Source: Spirochaetales bacterium (GTDB lineage Bacteria > Spirochaetota > Leptospiria > Leptospirales > Leptonemataceae). From it: 64,000 nt of DNA. Shown piece by piece: positions 26,103 to 34,259 of this stretch (position 1 is its first letter; each line of letters starts with the position of its first letter). The translations under genes and the position numbers were made by a program. The notes beneath the pieces are model-generated. The model was not told the origin of the DNA. It did not search any database and saw only the letters and a list, made by a program, of their open reading frames with translations. The DNA is taken from assembly GCA_024233935.1 (NCBI GenBank), contig JACKOY010000015.1, positions 1-64,000 on the forward strand, read 5' to 3'.

Positions 26103-26642
26103 TCACCCCCAGGCGGAGAGCATTTCGCCGCGTTCTTCCGAACGTTGCCAGTTCTGATACAAAGTCCGTGGCGATTCGGCTTTCATGGTGGCGCTTTCGT
26201 TGGCCACCTGCTGGTCAGCCAGGCTCGGGTCCTTGACCGCGAGCGCTGCTGCGGCCAGTCGGTCCGCATGCCGGGCATTCTTTGCCGCATCCGGCCCGGT
26301 GGAGGTATCGACCCGCACTTCCCCACCGATCGCGTAGGGCTTTCCGTCGGGACCGATCACGTACTCGTAGCTCGGGCCGCCCTTGGCCAGGGGCCCCGCT
26401 ACAGCCATATGGGTTTTCTCGTGGGCCCGTACTTCCCGATCCCGGGCCCGCAGATCCCGCAGAACGTCGCGCTGCTGGTCACTCAGGCCGTCCGAACCGC
26501 GGGCTTGTTTATCCGGCTCCGCTGGCGGACGCGCCTCGCCGTGCTCCTTTAGAATAAGCACGTTCCCGGTCGGACGCAACAGGACCACATGCGGGTCATA
26601 TAAAGCTTTTCCCAGTACGGAGAGCATCCTACTACTATGCAT
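26103..26642 (-). CDS. SprA-related putative metalloprotease
   Basis: The 179-residue protein carries LSDQQRDVLRDLRARDREVRAHEKTHMAVAG, with the HExxH zinc motif (HEKTH), followed by GPSYEYVIGPDGKPYAIGGEVRVDTS. This is the signature of the SprA-related / CJM1_0395-type family. It is short, as is usual for the family, and has no signal peptide. The substrate is unknown. The ATG at 26642 is the first in frame; a second is at 26627. It lies downstream of the haloalkane dehalogenase-like gene on the same strand, separated by a probable terminator. Confidence 0.8.
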   Translation of the reverse strand: MHSSRMLSVLGKALYDPHVVLLRPTGNVLILKEHGEARPPAEPDKQARGSDGLSDQQRDVLRDLRARDREVRAHEKTHMAVAGPLAKGGPSYEYVIGPDGKPYAIGGEVRVDTSTGPDAAKNARHADRLAAAALAVKDPSLADQQVANESATMKAESPRTLYQNWQRSEERGEMLSAWG

Positions 26643-26699
26643 CGGAAACGGCCGGCCTAACCTGAGGTCGCGGCCCCATTTTTTGACCGAATTTTCCTT

Positions 26700-26732
26700 A
26701 AAAAAACAGAAGAACCCGCTTCAGCCGACGGG
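26700..26732 (-). terminator. Possible intrinsic terminator of the dehalogenase-like gene
   Basis: On the minus strand a short GC stem (CCCG / CGGG) surrounding the stop codon of the alpha/beta-hydrolase gene is followed by TTCTTCTG and a run of seven T. The stem is short, so termination efficiency is doubtful. Confidence 0.4.
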
Positions 26733-27620
26733 GGTGTTTTCGATCAGCTTCCGCACGATAGCGGACAATTGCTCGCCGCGATCTTCCTGAATAAAGTGTC
26801 CCCCACCCTCAACGCGCGTATGCGCCTGACCCCGAGCGCCCGGGATGCGCCGACGAAAAATCAGATCGGCGCCCGCGGTAATGGGATCGGAGTCGCCGAA
26901 CGCTGTCAAAAAGGGGCGGTCAAATCGCTTCAGTATCTCCCATGCCCCGGCGTTCGCCACTGCGTCCGGATGTGCGGGGTCGGTCGGAACGAGCAGGGGA
27001 AACTGACGTGCTCCTTCTTTGTAGGACTCGTCCGGAAAAGGCGCGTCGTAGGCCGCCCGAACCTCCCGGGGCAGGTCCGTGGTGGTGGCGTTGTTGATCA
27101 TGCGACCGACATCGAAACGCTTCACAACCTGAGAGAATTTTTGCCATTTCAGAAAGCTCTCGGGCATCGGGAATTCGCCGGTAGGCAGAAAGGTATTGCT
27201 GGCAATAATGCGCCGAAAGCGATCCGGCCAGCGCGCCACCAGACGCAGGCCAATCAGACCGCCCCAGTCCTGACAGAACAGGGTTACCTGGTCCAGACCC
27301 ACCGCATCAAACCAGTCCGCCATCCACTCGATGTGTCTGTCGTAAGTGTAGTCAAGGCGATCGGCGGGCTTGTCGGAGCGCCCAAAACCGACCAGATCGG
27401 GCGCGAGCACTCGAAAGCCGGCTTCCACAAGCGGCGGGATCATCTTCCTGTAAAGGTACGACCAGGAGGGCTCCCCATGCATGAGCAACACGGCCTCGCT
27501 GCCCGATGGATTTTCGTCCACGTAATGAATGCGAATGCCGTGGACTTCGGCGTAGTGCGGCTCAAAATCATAACCCGGAAGATTCTCGAACCGTTCGTCA
27601 GGAGTGCGGAGAACTTTCAT
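26721..27620 (-). CDS. Haloalkane dehalogenase-like alpha/beta hydrolase
   Basis: The 299-residue protein fits subfamily I of haloalkane dehalogenases: oxyanion region LLMHGEPSWSYLYRKMI, VLAPDLVGFGRSDKP, nucleophile Asp in FCQDWGG with the halide-binding Trp directly after it, FGDSDPIT, and catalytic His in VEGGGHFIQED. Members convert haloalkanes to alcohols and halide, but natural substrates are often unknown and epoxide hydrolases share the fold. No signal peptide is seen, so it should be cytoplasmic. It is divergent from nhaA. Confidence 0.88.
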   Translation of the reverse strand: MKVLRTPDERFENLPGYDFEPHYAEVHGIRIHYVDENPSGSEAVLLMHGEPSWSYLYRKMIPPLVEAGFRVLAPDLVGFGRSDKPADRLDYTYDRHIEWMADWFDAVGLDQVTLFCQDWGGLIGLRLVARWPDRFRRIIASNTFLPTGEFPMPESFLKWQKFSQVVKRFDVGRMINNATTTDLPREVRAAYDAPFPDESYKEGARQFPLLVPTDPAHPDAVANAGAWEILKRFDRPFLTAFGDSDPITAGADLIFRRRIPGARGQAHTRVEGGGHFIQEDRGEQLSAIVRKLIENTPVG

Positions 27621-27790
27621 ATATTAAGGCGTTCCATCGCAAATGCTGCACGTCACGTCAAGTGAACATGCGACACCTGCCGGTGATGCTCCGGCCAGAA
27701 AAGCCACGGCGCGAACGCCTCGGCAGCAAAAACGGGTGGGCAATCCGGCGGCCAGCCAGTTCTTTTTCGGGAACTCCTGAGGATGACCCG

Positions 27791-29122
27791 ATGCAAGCCG
27801 GACTGCCCAAACCGCTCGCTATATTAAAAGCACCGATCGATCGCTTCTTTGAGTCGGACTCGGCGGCTGGTATTCTCTTGATGGTCGCCGCCACCACGGC
27901 CATGATCTGGGCCAACCTGCCCGGCTTAAGCGAGTACTACTTCGCGCTCTGGAACATTCCGGTCTCGGTCGGCTTGAGCGAAGCGAAGCTCAACAAGCCT
28001 CTGATTCTGTGGATTAACGACGGATTGATGGCGATTTTCTTTTTCGTCGTGGGCCTGGAAATCAAACGCGAGATTCTTGCGGGCAAGCTTTCCAGCATGC
28101 GCAAGGCCAGCCTGCCGATGATCGCCGCCATCGGTGGCATGGTCGTTCCCGCCTCGATATTTTTTGCTCTGAATCCGTCCGGGCCGGGCCAGTCGGGCTG
28201 GGGAATCCCAATGGCCACCGACATTGCCTTTGCTCTGGGCATTATGGCGCTTTTGGGTCCGCGGGTTCCGGTGGCCTTGAAGATCTTTTTGACCGCCCTG
28301 GCCATCGTGGACGACATCGGCGCCGTGCTTGTCATCGCGGTGTTCTACTCTTCCGACATATCGCTCTGGAATCTTGCAATCGGGGCCGTGTTTCTCTCGC
28401 TCATGGTGGGCGCTTCGGCATTGGGGGTTCGCAACCCCTTCATCTATGGCCTGCTTGGCATTGGGGGTGTCTGGCTTTCGTTCTTATTGTCCGGTGTGCA
28501 TGCCACCGTGGCCGGCGTGCTGGCAGCGTTTGCGATTCCAGCCCGGGTGCGCATTGACCAAAAAGAATTCCAGACAGTTCTGCACGCGGCCGTGGACCGA
28601 TTTGTCGGAAGTTCTTCCAGCGAGCCGCGCATGTTATCTCACGAGCAACAAAATACGATCGATACAATCGAGGGAGCCTGTGAGAATGTGCAGGCGCCAT
28701 TGCAGCGGCTTGAGCACCGCATGTACCCGCTGGTGATGTACTTCGTCATGCCGGTCTTTGCGCTGGCAAATGCGGGTGTGGCCATCGACACCAATGCGCT
28801 GAGCGCCGCCCTGGGTTCGGTGGGGCTGGGAATCTTCCTCGGCCTTTTGCTCGGGAAACTGATCGGCGTGACCGGCTTCACCTGGCTTGCGATCCGGCTC
28901 GGCCTTTCGGACCTTCCGGAAGGATCCCGTTGGAGTCAGGTAGTGGGCGTGGCCTTGCTGGCCGGCGTCGGCTTTACCATGTCGCTTTTTATCGGGAACC
29001 TGGCGTTCGACGATCCGAAGCTTGTGGACGCGGCGAAGATCGCCATTTTTGCCGCATCGTTGGTGGCCGGCCTTCTGGGATTTCTGGTGCTTTTTCGATC
29101 GGGAAACAAGAGCCCGGCATAG
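27791..29122 (+). CDS. nhaA: Na+/H+ antiporter NhaA
   Basis: This 443-residue polytopic protein has the NhaA hallmarks: FFESDSAAGILLMVAATTAMIWAN in helix 1, NDGLMAIFFFVVGLEIKREIL, GWGIPMATDIAFALGIMALLG (ion-binding aspartates follow in AIVDDIGAVLVIAVFY), and FTMSLFIGNLAF near the C-terminus. It exchanges Na+ for H+ in the inner membrane. Length is somewhat above E. coli NhaA (388) because of a hydrophilic loop with SSSEPRMLSHEQQN. The ATG at 27791 is preferred over an open frame reaching back into the divergent gene. Confidence 0.96.
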   Translation: MQAGLPKPLAILKAPIDRFFESDSAAGILLMVAATTAMIWANLPGLSEYYFALWNIPVSVGLSEAKLNKPLILWINDGLMAIFFFVVGLEIKREILAGKLSSMRKASLPMIAAIGGMVVPASIFFALNPSGPGQSGWGIPMATDIAFALGIMALLGPRVPVALKIFLTALAIVDDIGAVLVIAVFYSSDISLWNLAIGAVFLSLMVGASALGVRNPFIYGLLGIGGVWLSFLLSGVHATVAGVLAAFAIPARVRIDQKEFQTVLHAAVDRFVGSSSSEPRMLSHEQQNTIDTIEGACENVQAPLQRLEHRMYPLVMYFVMPVFALANAGVAIDTNALSAALGSVGLGIFLGLLLGKLIGVTGFTWLAIRLGLSDLPEGSRWSQVVGVALLAGVGFTMSLFIGNLAFDDPKLVDAAKIAIFAASLVAGLLGFLVLFRSGNKSPA

Positions 29123-29352
29123 ACGCAGTCCGCGTTTGCGAACGTCGCAGTCCGGCGCAGGTCTCGGTTCTTGCTTCGTAGGCGCGCGGGTGCAGGCCAG
29201 TTTCCACGGAGGGACGCGGGCCGCCTATCGCATGCCCGGAGCTGGAAACGAGCGACACTTCATGCGGGCTGAATCGATCGAGTTAGCGAACCGCTGCAGC
29301 CAAAACATCTTCGCGACGGCGTTGGGCCGGACGAATCGCGAAACAACGCTGA

Positions 29353-31122
29353 TTACGGAAGGACCGTGTACTCGTAGCGGAATTCGAGCGCCGCATTTTG
29401 CGCCCGATCCTTCGCCCGGGCAATCAGCAGGTGGCGGCCCGGCGCATGCACATGTTCCGGATAAAATACTTCGTAGGTTCCGTAATCCGGATCGTGATCG
29501 ACTCTGCAGTCGATGCCGTCCACCTGAACCGCGACCGAGGCCGGGTCGATCCCGGACTCGTAATCAATCGGGCGCAGCAGCAAGCGGAAGTCACCCCGAT
29601 ATGGCGTATTCGGTAGCGCACGAAAGACCGGGGCGCGCTGATCTTCGAGCACCACGTAGGTCCCGGTGGATCGGACCAGAGCCCGATATTCCCCGCCGAC
29701 ATAGCTCGTGCTGACCACGCGAAAACCGGTCCGTTCTACAACGTAAAGCGCGGCCTTCGGTGAGGCAGTTGCATGAACGCGCACTTCAATGGGTGCAAGA
29801 AAGTCTTTGTATTCGGGACCGACAGTATAGGCAGAGCTCAACGCACGTAGGTGTGCCGGTACCGGAATCGACCGGGATGTTATCTCTATTTTGCGATCTT
29901 CAAAGAGCGCGGCGCTGCCCACCCGCAATTCCATTTTTTCATCGGCGCTCCGGAGCAGATTTTCTCGAGCCGCGCGCAGGTTTGGCACTTCCGGCGGAGT
30001 TTCACCCGGCGCGCCTCCACGCACCGTGATCCCGGCTACGGAACCGTTGCCCGATGCGTCGGCTACCTGAACCCGAACCCGTGCGCTTGCCCCCGGGGGC
30101 ACCTCAATCTCGCCGGCCCGCTCGCTTTCTACAAACGGCAGTCCCTCCGGGCGCGGTTCATACAGCCGATACACAAAGCGTAAGGGTCCGGCGAGTTGTG
30201 TGTCCCCTTCGTAAAGCAAGCGACTCGCGTCGGCGGGAAGGCGCCGCATACGTTCCATCTGAAACGAGAATCGTGTTTCGTCGTTGAGAAGCAAACGGGC
30301 CGAGTAAAGCCCCAGACGCGAGTTGCCCGATTGGTCGTAGGCGCTCACGAGTACGCGCACCGGACCACTGAGTTCAATTTCGGTCGCCTGGACTGGCCGG
30401 TACTCAACTTCGGCGACCGCGCCCCCTTCTTCGTTCGCAGGCACCGGAGCGGACGGTCCCGACAAACGACGAACCGGAATCTCGACCGGCGCCATGCCTC
30501 CATTGACGCGTCCGTGCGGCAACACCGGCGCAAACCGAAGGGCCTCAATGGTCGGGGCAGTCGTATCTTCCCAGGGCAGAACCCCGGCCAGAGGGTTGAT
30601 GGAAACGCCCCGTTCGCTGTATTCAAAATGCAGGTGGGCGATGCCGATTCCGCTATCGCCCGAGTAAGCAATCAGATCGCCACGCCGGACCGGAATGGCG
30701 TCGACTGGCGGAAACACGTTGAACTCCTCGCGGAGCTTGATCTTTTCCGCCAGCTCCGGCAGGCGCTCCAGCAGAGCAGGCGAAAAACGGGAAAGATGTC
30801 CGTAGAGAGTCTGCCGTTCTCCGGGATGGTTGATCCAGAGACCGTAACCGATATCGTAACGGCCGTACATCAGGCGAAACACATAGCCATCGTCTGCGGC
30901 GTAGACCGGCCGTCCGATCTGGCGGTCCGTGCTGAGGTCAACGCCCAGATGAAATTGAGACCAACGGTATTCTCCAAAGTCTCCGGTCACGTGAAGTGGC
31001 AGATCGAGCGGCGCATGGAGCTGGTTGGGCGAAGCCCCAAGAAGCTCGCCCGGCATGCAACTCATCAGGTGCGGGGCTGCCAGCAGGACCAGGGTCAAGA
31101 GGCTCAGCCACCGGTTGCACAT
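29353..31122 (-). CDS. M23 (LytM-type) peptidase-domain lipoprotein
   Basis: The 589-residue product has a lipoprotein signal (LTLVLLAAPHLMSC). An M23 metallopeptidase domain (about residues 35-185) carries the zinc-site pairs HLGVD (His-x3-Asp) and HLHFEY (His-x-His). After it come about 400 residues of beta-rich, Ig-like modules ending YEYTVLP. M23 enzymes cut peptidoglycan cross-bridges; with both zinc motifs intact it may be active rather than a regulator. The ATG at 31122 begins the signal. The same frame stays open to 32001 opposite fliG, but that extension is an antisense artefact. It is 16 bp downstream of the small ABM-type gene. Confidence 0.85.
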   Translation of the reverse strand: MCNRWLSLLTLVLLAAPHLMSCMPGELLGASPNQLHAPLDLPLHVTGDFGEYRWSQFHLGVDLSTDRQIGRPVYAADDGYVFRLMYGRYDIGYGLWINHPGERQTLYGHLSRFSPALLERLPELAEKIKLREEFNVFPPVDAIPVRRGDLIAYSGDSGIGIAHLHFEYSERGVSINPLAGVLPWEDTTAPTIEALRFAPVLPHGRVNGGMAPVEIPVRRLSGPSAPVPANEEGGAVAEVEYRPVQATEIELSGPVRVLVSAYDQSGNSRLGLYSARLLLNDETRFSFQMERMRRLPADASRLLYEGDTQLAGPLRFVYRLYEPRPEGLPFVESERAGEIEVPPGASARVRVQVADASGNGSVAGITVRGGAPGETPPEVPNLRAARENLLRSADEKMELRVGSAALFEDRKIEITSRSIPVPAHLRALSSAYTVGPEYKDFLAPIEVRVHATASPKAALYVVERTGFRVVSTSYVGGEYRALVRSTGTYVVLEDQRAPVFRALPNTPYRGDFRLLLRPIDYESGIDPASVAVQVDGIDCRVDHDPDYGTYEVFYPEHVHAPGRHLLIARAKDRAQNAALEFRYEYTVLP

Positions 31123-31138
31123 CCGCGCGGCAGCGCGT

Positions 31139-31432
31139 TCAGGCCGGTTCGATCGCTTCCAGATCTTCAAAATGGGGCGCCTCAGCGCAAAGCGGTACCA
31201 GAACTGCCACGAAGCGCTGCGTGTACTCCGCCTCCCGATGCCGGGCCTCTTCCGCCGGTCCGGGAAACTCCATGTAGTGGACGAAAGACAACGCATCTTC
31301 CGCAAGGGCGTTCGCCTGGTAGGCGGTGCGCGGCTCATGCTTCCGGACCGCCCGCACGAACTCCCGCACGGCTTCCTCGACTCGTCCGCGCTGCCCGGAC
31401 CTGACCCTGTATCGCACCAATTTGCGCACCAT
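31139..31432 (-). CDS. Antibiotic biosynthesis monooxygenase (ABM)-type small protein
   Basis: The 97-residue protein has the ferredoxin-like alpha/beta barrel pattern of ABM-domain proteins: VRYRVRSGQRGRVEEAVREFVRAV, then HEPRTAYQANAL, and DALSFVHYMEF, with a C-terminal helix. Such proteins are dimeric and of diverse or unknown activity. It precedes the M23 lipoprotein gene on the same strand with 16 bp between them and is divergent from fliG. Confidence 0.7.
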   Translation of the reverse strand: MVRKLVRYRVRSGQRGRVEEAVREFVRAVRKHEPRTAYQANALAEDALSFVHYMEFPGPAEEARHREAEYTQRFVAVLVPLCAEAPHFEDLEAIEPA

Positions 31433-31533
31433 GCCGGATCGGCGTACTGCGCCCTGGGCGGCAGGTCGATTCGTTTTCTCCTCAGGTGCATTTTTTCATT
31501 GCCAGGAGCCAGATTATGTCCCATTGATGGCTC

Positions 31534-32691
31534 GTGTCCGCCGCCGAACGTTTCCTCCGCAAGATCACTCCAGGTAAGGACCAGCCGATCCCTCCGGAAA
31601 CCCGCGCGCGGCCCGCGCTGGGTCAAAACATTGATCTGAGCGTCACCGACCGCGGTTTGCTGCGCACTCTGCGTACCCAGGTTTCCGAACAGGAACGCGC
31701 CGCCCGCGGTACCAATCGCGCGGCAAAGCTCCTGCTCGCTTTGGGAGCCGAACACGCTGCACGCATCCTGAAACAATTGGAACCCGCCGAGATCGAGCGC
31801 CTGATGACCGAAATGGCGCAGATTGACCACATCAGCGCCCACGAAAAAAAGCAAATCCTGGCGGAGTTCGAGGCGGACGCACGGGACTTTGAAGCGCCCG
31901 TGCGCGGAGGCATTGAAGAGGCCCGCCGCATGCTTGAGCTCGGGCTCGGTCCCGACGCAGCGGCCGACATCATCGGACGTTTGAACCAGCGCGATCTGCA
32001 TCAGGATTTCGAATTCTTAGAACAAATTGACCCGCCGGTTCTGGCAAACGTCTTGAGCCAGGAGCACAGTCAGGTGGCCGCGGTCGCTCTTTCTTACCTC
32101 AAACCGCGCATTGCCGCTTCCGTGATGAAACATCTGCCGCCCGAGTTCCGCGGGGAGATTGCGCTTCGCATCGCCCGAACTGCGCGCATACATCCAGAAG
32201 CCGTTGAACGAGTGGCCCGTGTTCTGCGTGAAAAGTTCGAGAAACGACGGGGTGAAGTATACAGCGAAGTCGGAGGCGCCAATACGCTGGCAAACATTCT
32301 GAACCATATGGATCGCGGGAACGAAGACGAGATCCTGGGCGTACTGGGCAATCGCGAACCCGATATCGTCGAAGAGGTTCGCGAAAGGCTGTACACTTTC
32401 GAAGAGCTTGCAAACCTGGACCATCGCGAAATGCGTTTGCTCATTTCCCGCGTGGACGACGATATGCTGCTCGCCGCCGCTTTGCGGGGCGCTCAGGAGG
32501 ACGTTCGCCGGCACTTCTTCAACTCCATGTCGCAAAACAGGGCGGCGGACATCCTCGAAGAGATGGAAAGACGCGGACCGCTTCAGGTCAGGGAAATCCA
32601 TGAGGCGCGCGGCTTTATCCTGAACATCGCCCGCCGCATGGACGAAGAGTCCCTTATTGTCATTAAGAAGGACAAGGAAGAATATATCTGA
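31534..32691 (+). CDS. fliG: Flagellar motor switch protein FliG
   Basis: The 385-residue protein has the three FliG domains: an N-terminal part (GTNRAAKLLLALGAEHAARILKQLEPAEIERLMTEMAQI), the middle domain with EHSQVAAVALSYLKP (the EHPQ motif, here EHSQ) and PEFRGEIALRIARTARIHPEAVERV, and the C-terminal motor domain with charged residues in REMRLLISRVDDDMLLAAAL and SMSQNRAADILEEMERRGP. FliG couples stator torque to the rotor at the cytoplasmic face of the motor. No other flagellar gene is in the window, so this is a separate copy or an isolated locus. The start is GTG at 31534. The short basic N-terminal stretch may mean a later start. Confidence 0.93.
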   Translation: MSAAERFLRKITPGKDQPIPPETRARPALGQNIDLSVTDRGLLRTLRTQVSEQERAARGTNRAAKLLLALGAEHAARILKQLEPAEIERLMTEMAQIDHISAHEKKQILAEFEADARDFEAPVRGGIEEARRMLELGLGPDAAADIIGRLNQRDLHQDFEFLEQIDPPVLANVLSQEHSQVAAVALSYLKPRIAASVMKHLPPEFRGEIALRIARTARIHPEAVERVARVLREKFEKRRGEVYSEVGGANTLANILNHMDRGNEDEILGVLGNREPDIVEEVRERLYTFEELANLDHREMRLLISRVDDDMLLAAALRGAQEDVRRHFFNSMSQNRAADILEEMERRGPLQVREIHEARGFILNIARRMDEESLIVIKKDKEEYI

Positions 32692-32714
32692 GGGCATCGG
32701 ATCGATGCGAGGTC

Positions 32715-33305
32715 TTGTTGTTTGACCTGGGGCAGGTCCTGTTTCTCTTTGATTGGCAGCCGGCCCTGGAGATTGTTTCCCGCCACAGCCCTCTCGATGC
32801 CGACACCATACGAAAAGTAGTCGTAGGGCACGAAAAACACCGCGGCTTCGAACTGGGTCTGACCACCGAGGCCGAGTTTTTTGCCTGGTTACGAACCGAA
32901 CTCCGAGTCGACGCGCAGGCACCTTCTCTGGAGCATCTCTGGAATGGGATCTTCCAGCCCCAAAAGGAGAATCTGGAGATCTTCGAACGGGTCCGTCGCA
33001 CACACCGCGTCGCCATCGTGTCCAATACGAACCCCGCCCACGCCCGCCATCTGGAAACGATCTGTCCGGCGCTCTTGAAGTGCGACCGCCGTTTCTATTC
33101 TTTTGAAGTCGGCCTGCGCAAACCCGATCCGGCCATATTTCGCATGGCACTCGAGGCCATGGGGGCCAGACCCGGCCACACGCTGTTCGTGGACGATCTC
33201 GAGGAAAATGTACGGGCGGCGGACGCGATCGGGATTCAGACAATTCATTTCACCGGTCACCGATCCTTGTTGGAGGATTTCCGAAAGCGGGGACTCCTGG
33301 AATAA
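32715..33305 (+). CDS. HAD-family hydrolase (haloacid dehalogenase-like phosphatase)
   Basis: The 196-residue protein has a HAD motif I variant LFDLGQVLFLFD in which the second Asp of DxD is replaced by Gly (FDLGQV), as in many YihX-like sugar phosphatases. It also has motif II VAIVSNTNPAH, motif III Lys in GLRKPDPAIF, and motif IV LFVDDLEENVRAA. It probably dephosphorylates a small phosphate ester. The start is a TTG (32715 or 32718) behind GAGG; no ATG or GTG fits. It begins 23 bp after fliG and is likely co-transcribed. Confidence 0.85.
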   Translation: MLFDLGQVLFLFDWQPALEIVSRHSPLDADTIRKVVVGHEKHRGFELGLTTEAEFFAWLRTELRVDAQAPSLEHLWNGIFQPQKENLEIFERVRRTHRVAIVSNTNPAHARHLETICPALLKCDRRFYSFEVGLRKPDPAIFRMALEAMGARPGHTLFVDDLEENVRAADAIGIQTIHFTGHRSLLEDFRKRGLLE

Positions 33306-33312
33306 ACCGCCC

Positions 33313-33342
33313 TTGGACATGCATCTCATCTCGACCTATTTT
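33313..33342 (+). promoter_or_regulatory. Weak candidate promoter for the Dabb gene
   Basis: TTGGAC, an 18-bp spacer and TATTTT lie 51 bp upstream of the Dabb start, in the gap after the HAD gene. The match is modest and by eye only. Confidence 0.25.
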
Positions 33343-33392
33343 CAGAGAAAAGATCGCTTGCAAGTCTTTCGTCCGCCGCGAGTCTTTTGTCC

Positions 33393-33686
33393 ATGCTACA
33401 CCACGTCGTACTCATGCAAACCAGGGCCGGGGCGCAACCGGAAGCGCGCGAACAAATTCTCAAGCAGCTGCGAAGCCTCCCTGCTTTGATTCCCGAGATT
33501 GAGGACCTGAGCTGCGGCCTGAACTTTGCGGACCGATCTGGGGGCTTCGATCTGGTGCTTTCCGTGCGACTCGCCGGCAAGAAGGCACTGCAAACCTATC
33601 GGGACCATCCGGAACACGTTCGCGTACTCGAGACCTGGATTCGTCCGAACGTCGAACAGGTCGTCGCAGGAGACTACGAATACTGA
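33393..33686 (+). CDS. Dabb-family (stress-responsive A/B barrel) protein
   Basis: The 97-residue protein begins MLHHVVLMQTRAGAQPE and has LRSLPALIPEIEDLSCGLNFADRSGGFDLVLSVRL and LQTYRDHPEHVRVLETWI, the standard Dabb pattern, a dimeric ferredoxin-like barrel. The biochemical role is unknown. The ATG at 33393 matches the family start exactly; a TTG two codons upstream is less likely. It precedes the zinc-finger gene by 21 bp. Confidence 0.85.
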   Translation: MLHHVVLMQTRAGAQPEAREQILKQLRSLPALIPEIEDLSCGLNFADRSGGFDLVLSVRLAGKKALQTYRDHPEHVRVLETWIRPNVEQVVAGDYEY

Positions 33687-33707
33687 TCACGGTCGGAGGC
33701 AACGCCT

Positions 33708-34130
33708 ATGTGGGAGTACCTGGTCAAACGAATACGGCCCCGAGGGGTCGAGAAGCCCGAAAACGCCGACGTGCATCGGGCGCATAATGTAGATCCGGAT
33801 CACGCCGACCGACCGATTGACCTGCATGAAAATCGCCCGCAGTTCGAAGGACAACCCCCCAAAGGAGAGCCGACCGTACCGGCACGGCGACCACGCCGCC
33901 TCGTATGTCCCGCCTGTCAGAGTCCCATGCAACGCGAGCTGATCGGCAACGTGGAGATCGATCGATGCGAGCAATGCGGCGGCATCTTTTTGGACCGGGG
34001 GGAACTGGAGGCCCTGAGCGGACGTCCCGACCCGTCCAGTTATGTGCAGGAGCCCCGGGGCGAGGACCCGGCCTTGATCTATACGCCCCATGGGCTTACG
34101 AGCCACGTGCGGGAAGATTTTAAAGCCTGA
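33708..34130 (+). CDS. TFIIB-type zinc-finger domain protein
   Basis: The 140-residue protein has one four-cysteine zinc knuckle, LVCPACQSPMQRELIGNVEIDRCEQCGGIFLDRGELEAL (read in pieces: CPAC, then CEQCGGIFLDRGE), typical of the zf-TFIIB family of small bacterial proteins. The N-terminal 60 residues are charged and probably disordered. The role is unknown. The ATG at 33708 has a GGAGG site. It lies between the Dabb and ABC-F genes on the same strand. Confidence 0.8.
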   Translation: MWEYLVKRIRPRGVEKPENADVHRAHNVDPDHADRPIDLHENRPQFEGQPPKGEPTVPARRPRRLVCPACQSPMQRELIGNVEIDRCEQCGGIFLDRGELEALSGRPDPSSYVQEPRGEDPALIYTPHGLTSHVREDFKA

Positions 34131-34259
34131 GCACAACCCGTGAGAAAACCTCGACGAAAACGGGGCCGCTCCAAATCGTGGCAGGCAGTACTATCGGTTT
34201 GTTCGCCAACCGGCGCAACCGCGTCCTGAATACTTGCCAGTACCTCTCCGGAGTTTGAT

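Noticed and set aside
29123..29352. Gap after nhaA searched for tRNA or small genes
   Set aside because: No cloverleaf, T-loop motif, ribosome site or conserved-looking short frame was found.
31123..32001. 293-residue N-terminal extension of the M23 lipoprotein frame
   Set aside because: It is antisense to the fliG N-terminal half and precedes a proper lipoprotein signal peptide at 31122.
32017..33243. 408-residue minus-strand frame
   Set aside because: It is antisense to fliG and the HAD gene, with no domain and unnatural composition.
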